Assembly: GCF_958295425.1 (NCBI RefSeq)
Contig: NC_081145.1
Span: 25,600,389-25,664,388 of the forward strand
Reading direction: 5' to 3'
DNA length: 64,000 bases
From: Solea solea
Lineage: Eukaryota > Chordata > Actinopteri > Pleuronectiformes > Soleidae
Made by a program: the position numbers and the translations under genes. The notes below the pieces were generated by a model. The model did not search any database and was not told the origin of the DNA. It saw only the letters and a program-made list of their open reading frames with translations. This document shows, piece after piece, positions 21,430 to 64,000 of this stretch. Numbering within the stretch: position 1 is the first letter of the stretch; each line of letters starts with the position of its first letter.

Positions 21430-22045
21430 AACACACACAAAGAAAAACCCCAGCATGGACAGGTCAAAGAGACGGACAGAGAAGATACAACATTACAGTG
21501 TGTATTTGTTCTTCTATCTTTATGAGGACCAGCCTTTTGGAACATGGCCAATGAGGACATGTGGAAACATGAGGACATTTTGACCATTCCTCAGTTTAGG
21601 TTTATGTCAGGGTGATTTTTTTGAGGTGTGGGTAAGAGATTATGTAATGAGTGTCCTCGCAAAGACAGGAGAGCCATGAAGCAGCCATGTATCCAGGCAG
21701 CACACACACTTCACTTAGCAGCTCACGCAACACAGATGAAGAAAAATGAAGAAAAAGAGACATCAGAGCGAGGACAGGTCACCGAGACGCAGAGAGAAGA
21801 CACAATGTGTGTTTATGTGTGTGTGTGTTGTTCTTGTCCTTCCCTTTTTTTTTGAGGACTAGCCTTAAAGAACATGGACAATGAGGACATTTTGAAAACA
21901 TGAGGACATTTAGCCCATTCCTCGTGTTGCATGGTTTTGGGTAAGAGATTATGTAATGTGTGTAAAGTGTCCTCACAAAGACAGAAGAGCTGTGAAGTAA
22001 CCATGTATCCACACAGCACACACACACTTGGCAGCTCATGCAACA
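21430..22045. repeat. 309-bp tandem duplication
   Basis: GTAAGAGATTATGTAATG ... AAGACAG(G/A)AGAGC ... CCATGTATCCA occurs at 21632 and 21941. The copies are about 85-90% alike by eye, so the duplication is not recent. Text such as GAACATGG(C/A)CAATGAGGAC is shared. Confidence 0.85.
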
Positions 22046-22252
22046 TAGACACACGTGACGCTTTTTTTCACTACATAGTCCCGGCACGGCGTGGTACGGC
22101 TCGACTCTACACAGTTTGGTATGGTTTTCCATTACTATAGTAGCTCCTCAATGTGGGCGGAGTCACAAAGCACGGCTGCATGAAACTGCCGTGGCTTCGT
22201 CTTAGTTAGTTGTAAAGCAGCTGTTTACAGTGTACTGAATCATTAGTCTCAG

Positions 22253-22793
22253 TTAATTATCCCTTGGTAAATTACTGTGGGATTAATACACAACTCCTTA
22301 TATGGACATCCTGGGGTTGTGTGTGTGTGTTTATAGGTCACATATTCAGGCTTTAAGAAATGTGTGTGTGTGTGGGGGGGGGGGGGGGGGGGGTTCATCT
22401 TCTAATGTGTTGTTGAGTCAAAGTTATGACTCCTTTTATATTGCATTTTTAGTTGTGATATAAAGTAGCAATAATTGTGCCAAAGTCACAAAATTACTCT
22501 GTGTTTCTTTTCTTTTTGTTGATAAAAACGAGCCAAGTGACCATGAACTGTGACGTATTATCAGATTTCACAAATTCAGTCCAATTTTAAAAAACAATTG
22601 TACTTTTTTGCTCAGGTGTGTTTGTATAGTTGGCAAAAAAAATAATTCAATATATTTTTCATCAGATTGTGCTGAAAAAAAAGGACATAAGACACTCTAT
22701 GTTGCACATTCTTACAACCTCTGTATATACTGTATGTTTGAACGTAGTCATGGAAATAAAAGCAGCCAAAATTCTCTGTGTTCTAAGGGTTAA
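22253..22793 (+). mobile_element. piggyBac-like MITE, copy 2
   Basis: Right end TTCTAAGGGTTAA (22781-22793), core ACACAACTCCTTATATGGAC. The left end has lost the CCCTTAG segment. It contains a (GT)n plus G22 expansion at 22360-22394. Confidence 0.65.
22360..22394. repeat. (GT)n and poly-G tract
   Basis: GT run followed by about 22 consecutive G, with potential for G-quadruplex. Confidence 0.9.
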
Positions 22794-23575
22794 AGGGGGT
22801 TCTAAGGGAGATTTTAGACACTTCCTTTGCAAAATGTTGGAGATGAACGCATGTTTTCAGGATTTTTTAACTGATCTACAGTTCGGCATATACGTCGAAT
22901 ATTCGGCATATATTCGACAGATACTCGACAGATACTGTCGCTAATGGAAAAGCAAAAAAAAAGAGAAAGAAAACGTGTCGAGTCGAGCCGTGCCGGGACT
23001 GTGTGGTGGAAAAGTGCCACTAGACCTTGAAAACCATTAGTAACATCGCCTGGGCAGGCACCTGGGCAGGTGGAGGAACCAAAAGGCAGGAGTTATATAG
23101 GTGTGGGGAGGGAGGGGGTAGTTAAAGAGGGTCACAAAATAAATATATCCATCAAACATTGTACATGAGATAAAATGTTAATAAATAAATTAAAAGTTAC
23201 AAATTTTCTTGAAAACTACGCTTCTAGGGATGAAAAAGTCTGTCTCATCAGTCCTGGAAGCAGACCGATCAGCCCACTTGAGTCTCTACGTGAACTACAG
23301 GAAGTTCACTTGAGTCCACTTCTTCCAAAGTTACCTGGACTGGTTCGCCTCCCCCCCCCGGCCCTTGTCCGCAGCTCTGGGTACTTTATACTTTCACAAC
23401 AACTGGACCAAAAAGAAACGATGGAGAAAAAAAAGCCCTCTTTGTTCCTGGTCTTCATTGAGCCAGTTGCAGTCCGCACACCGGGAGCATGAAGGGGCAG
23501 CAGATTTGACGTTAATACTCGTATGAATTTGTATAGTTGCTGTAATATAGATAGACTCTGGAGCCAGTGTTGTCT

Positions 23576-61100
<37,525 letters not shown>

Positions 61101-61772
61101 GACATGATGAGTGAGGAGGAAAAACGCACAAAAATCACTTTTTTCTTAAGGAAGAAAAGGCTTTTTTTTCTTTGGGTCCGCTTTCAAGTCAGATGTGTGG
61201 CTCACTTCAGGCTTCAGCATCCCTCTCTCACACACACACACACACACTTTGACAGTGAAGGAACACACATGCATAGAGAAAAGGGAAATAAGAGGGAGAA
61301 ACAAACGTGTAAATTTGCTTGGCTGCCTTTTTTCTTTTTTTTTTTGGTCTGTCCTGTGCTGCTGGAGAAACAGCAATGCAGTCTCCTGCCTTATACACAC
61401 ACGTACAGCACAAACGCACCCATACACACTTCTTTCTGACAGCAAATGCGCTCACACACAAACAGAGAGGGAGAGACAATGAAAATAAACAACTGAATTG
61501 ATCAGTTTCTCCTCCTCTTCTATTCCCTCTCTCAGTCTGGCTGTAGGTCTTTAATCCACTGCTTCCATAAGTGGTTTATCCTGTGCGTGGGTTGCCTTCA
61601 GGTTTCCTGCTTGATGAAATAACATCCATCTATGTGATCCTGTTATGGTGCGTCCTGTCCTCTTCAGCATCTCCTGCTTGTCTCCATGTTTCCCTGTGGA
61701 GCAGTGGCTGACGCACAGCCTGCCTGCTGCTGTCTTACAGTCTCTTCTCCTCCTATGGCTGGATCACTCAAT

Positions 61773-61790
61773 CTCTCTCTCTCTCCTCTC

Positions 61791-61823
<33 letters not shown>
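61773..61823. repeat. (TC)n microsatellite
   Basis: TC run with CCCC interruption. Confidence 0.95.
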
Positions 61824-61827
<4 letters not shown>

Positions 61828-63599
61828 GAAAATCTGCTCATTAGAGAGGACTGTTCCAATGCAGCCAAACACCACCAACCTCCACACACCCCCCCTCCTC
61901 CTCTGCTCAATAGCACACTCCGGCTCTTAAAGGGACACACACTCAGAGCTGCTCAGATGAGTTTCTTCTCTCCCTCGTTCACCTGTAGCTTTTAACGTTC
62001 ACTCAGTCTTTTTGTCTCTCCGCTCCTTTGCCTCGGGCTCAGCTTGTTGGCCTGACACTTGCGATGACTACAGAGCAGGGCCGCACACACACGTTTCCCC
62101 TTGGAGGGTCAAGATAGTCAAGACTGAGACATGAAAAACAAAAAAAAGAGCTACTGAATCTGAGGGGAAAGCAAATACTGGGTGAATTAATTAAATGAAA
62201 TATTCTTTTAGTATTATTATTGTAGATAAAAAGCAACTCTGCTTTGTATGTTTCTGTCACACAACATTATTGTTCATGAGGTGCCTCCATTACATTAAAT
62301 AGTAGCTTTTAAAATGGATTCAAACAAGCGAACTTCTTGCTATGAGGCACTGCACCACCGCGTGTCCCTGCTGTACAGACAGATTAAGAAAATAAATGAA
62401 CGTTTGGATACTTAATTTCACGAAGCATCGATACATATATTTTTACTTTTTTCTTAAGTATAAATGTTATTATTACTATTATTACATATTTTTTTTTACA
62501 CATAATTCACTGCTTTATCCTCCACAAGCCAATCCCAGCTGGTATAGGGTAAAAGGTCAACAGTCCATCACAGACAAACTCACTCTCACACTCACACTCA
62601 CACCCGAGTTATCCTAATCCTATCTTTTCCATTTTTTACCTTTAAATTGACATATTTCTACTTTTTAAAGACATTCGCGGTGGGAAAACATTAAAGAATT
62701 CTATTGTACAGGGACCTTGTTTTCTTTCATGTGTTTATGACACTAAACACTTTGAATCGTGGCGACATGTTAATCTGTGCTCTGTCTTTTCCTGCCGGTG
62801 CAGCTCATCCCTGCAGCTGCCCCTGTTGCTGTTGTTGTCCTTGTCCTAGCGTTTTGCAGTGGCTGGGAGAGCTAAGCCAATTCCAGCCCAGATTAAAGTA
62901 ATAAAATCACTGCGAGGCTGGGGATTAAGGTTTATAGGGCCCTAAACACACGGGTAGTCGAGAGACAGAGAGAGCAGGGACAAGAGAAGAAGGTGAGCAG
63001 GAAGAGGGATTAGACTTCAGAGAAGTTAGTAACACACACACATCAGTGTTGTTCGTCACAAATCCATGACATTGTGTGGAAAGAATTAATTAGAGATAAG
63101 ACTGTGCTGACATGATCACAGATAATGATTAGAGATGCTGTAAAGAGAGGGTAAAGAGCAATACAGGGAGGGGATTATTTACATGTTTGAGAGGAAATTC
63201 AGTACAATCTCATCGAATTACAGAGGGCAATAATATCATTTGCAGCCATAATTTAAGGCAAAGATGTAATTCCTCAGTGTACTACACAGAGAAGTTGTTG
63301 TTTGTGGTGTGAAACGGTGTGTGCACAAGCAAAAACGGTTCAAAAACACATACAAAAATAGATTTTCACAAGATATAGGGACGAGGGGTTTTGACTCACT
63401 GTTGTCACTGCATTTTTTTTTTCTTTATTTATAAATAGTTTTTACCAGCACAATCCAGAAATGTAACAAAACTTAGAAACGAAGAATGGAAGAGGGGAGA
63501 TTAATAATTGCTGTTAATGGAGAAGGGGTGGGATTAAATCTATTCTAATTGTTGTATATTTCATTAAGATATTATATATTATATTTTTAAAATATACTA

Positions 63600-63750
63600 T
63601 TTTATTCCACTCAGTGTTGTATTTTACTGTTTTTTGTTTCTTTTTATATTTTCTTTTTTCCATTTTATTGTGAAGCACTTTGAGCTGCAATCCTTGTATG
63701 AAAGGTGTTATAGAAATAAAGTTATTATTATTATTATAATAATATATTGT
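63600..63750 (+). mobile_element. LINE 3' tail
   Basis: AGCACTTTGAGCTGCAATCC, GTATGAAAGGTGTTATAGAA and AATAAAG(TTA)n form the typical 3' end of a fish non-LTR element. Confidence 0.65.
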
Positions 63751-64000
63751 TTGCATGTTTGAAATAAACCACTCCTACTACATCTAAAGCTGCAAAAGGC
63801 AACTCATCACTGTGATTTTGTGACCAGACACGTTACAGACTCTTACTCAGTTTACGGCAAAGAAACAAAGTGTCAGTTTTCTCTAAGGTGCAGATGTTCT
63901 ACCGATCTACCCGTGTGCAAAGTGTGGCTACTTCCTGTCGCTGTTACTTTAACAGTTGTGGTTGCCATAAAGTTAAAGGACCCTACGTATTTATTTTATA

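Larger units (their letters stand above)
22061..23018. mobile_element. MITE with a nested piggyBac-like insertion
   Basis: Terminal inverted repeats: TAGTCCCGGCACGGC near 22076 and GCCGTGCCGGGACTGTG near 22986, each flanked by a TTTTCCAC-like end. A second MITE (22253-22793) lies inside. A half copy of the outer family (CAGTTCG(G/A)CAT, GAGCCGTGCC(G/A)GA) is at about 26330-26625. Confidence 0.65.
14154..23575. other. Intergenic region between jph3 and zcchc14
   Basis: About 9.4 kb with no supported gene. It holds the zcchc14 5' region, (AAC/AAT)n at 15419-15462, an AT-rich (ATAC)n block at 16258-16395, a GAAA tract, an RFX-like motif with E-box at 17384-17426, a MITE swollen by a minisatellite (18428-19742), a 309-bp duplication (21430-22045) and nested MITEs (22061-23018). 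The jph3 3' UTR must occupy its right end. Confidence 0.7.
61101..64000. other. Upstream flank of jph3
   Basis: Mostly AT-rich unique sequence with a (TC)n tract at 61773-61823, a worn interspersed repeat near 62510-62605 and a LINE tail at the right (63600-63750). No gene is supported; the short open frames are low complexity. Confidence 0.6.

Overview
The window reads as nuclear DNA of a ray-finned fish, probably a percomorph teleost. Evidence: small coding exons with GT-AG introns, very many CA/GT microsatellites, tRNA-derived SINEs, and many small non-autonomous DNA transposons of kinds typical of teleosts. No bacterial, viral or organellar gene was seen. Two protein-coding genes are supported, both on the minus strand and transcribed right to left.

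Right and centre (23.6-60.4 kb): a complete junctophilin-3 gene (jph3). Six coding exons join in frame at 60423-60042, 47589-47103, 44740-44375, 31810-31686, 30286-29310 and 23656-23576, giving 2418 nt and a protein of about 805 residues. It has eight MORN motifs, a joining region, a helical segment, a long divergent low-complexity region and a C-terminal membrane anchor. The anchor sits alone in a last exon of only 81 nt. The exon-5 frame also stays open past its splice donor to a stop at 29196-29198, followed by AATAAA, so an anchor-less isoform is possible. An interrupted AGC/CAG tract of 29 units begins at intron base +4 after exon 4. This is notable because human JPH3 carries the CTG/CAG repeat of Huntington disease-like 2, although at a different place in the gene.

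Left (1-14.2 kb): the 5' part of zcchc14 (SAM and CCHC zinc finger protein). Six exons (14153-13659, 10395-10171, 5081-4850, 943-876, 794-723, 487-420) join in frame for about 386 codons. They cover the conserved N-terminal domain, a Cys/His-rich linker, a proline-rich linker and a PX-like domain. The SAM domain and CCHC knuckle should lie beyond the left edge.

The genes are also neighbours in human (16q24.2), but as I recall they are head-to-head there and head-to-tail here. The intergenic stretch (14.2-23.6 kb) holds the zcchc14 CpG-rich 5' region, a roughly 970-bp minisatellite of 13-bp units grown inside a MITE, a 309-bp tandem duplication and nested transposons. Introns are dominated by repeats: piggyBac-like TTAA MITEs (four copies), a foldback family (six), hAT elements (two with perfect 8-bp target duplications), SINEs and LINE tails. 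Several intronic or intergenic spots carry RFX X-box-like palindromes close to CCAAT boxes and may be cis-regulatory.
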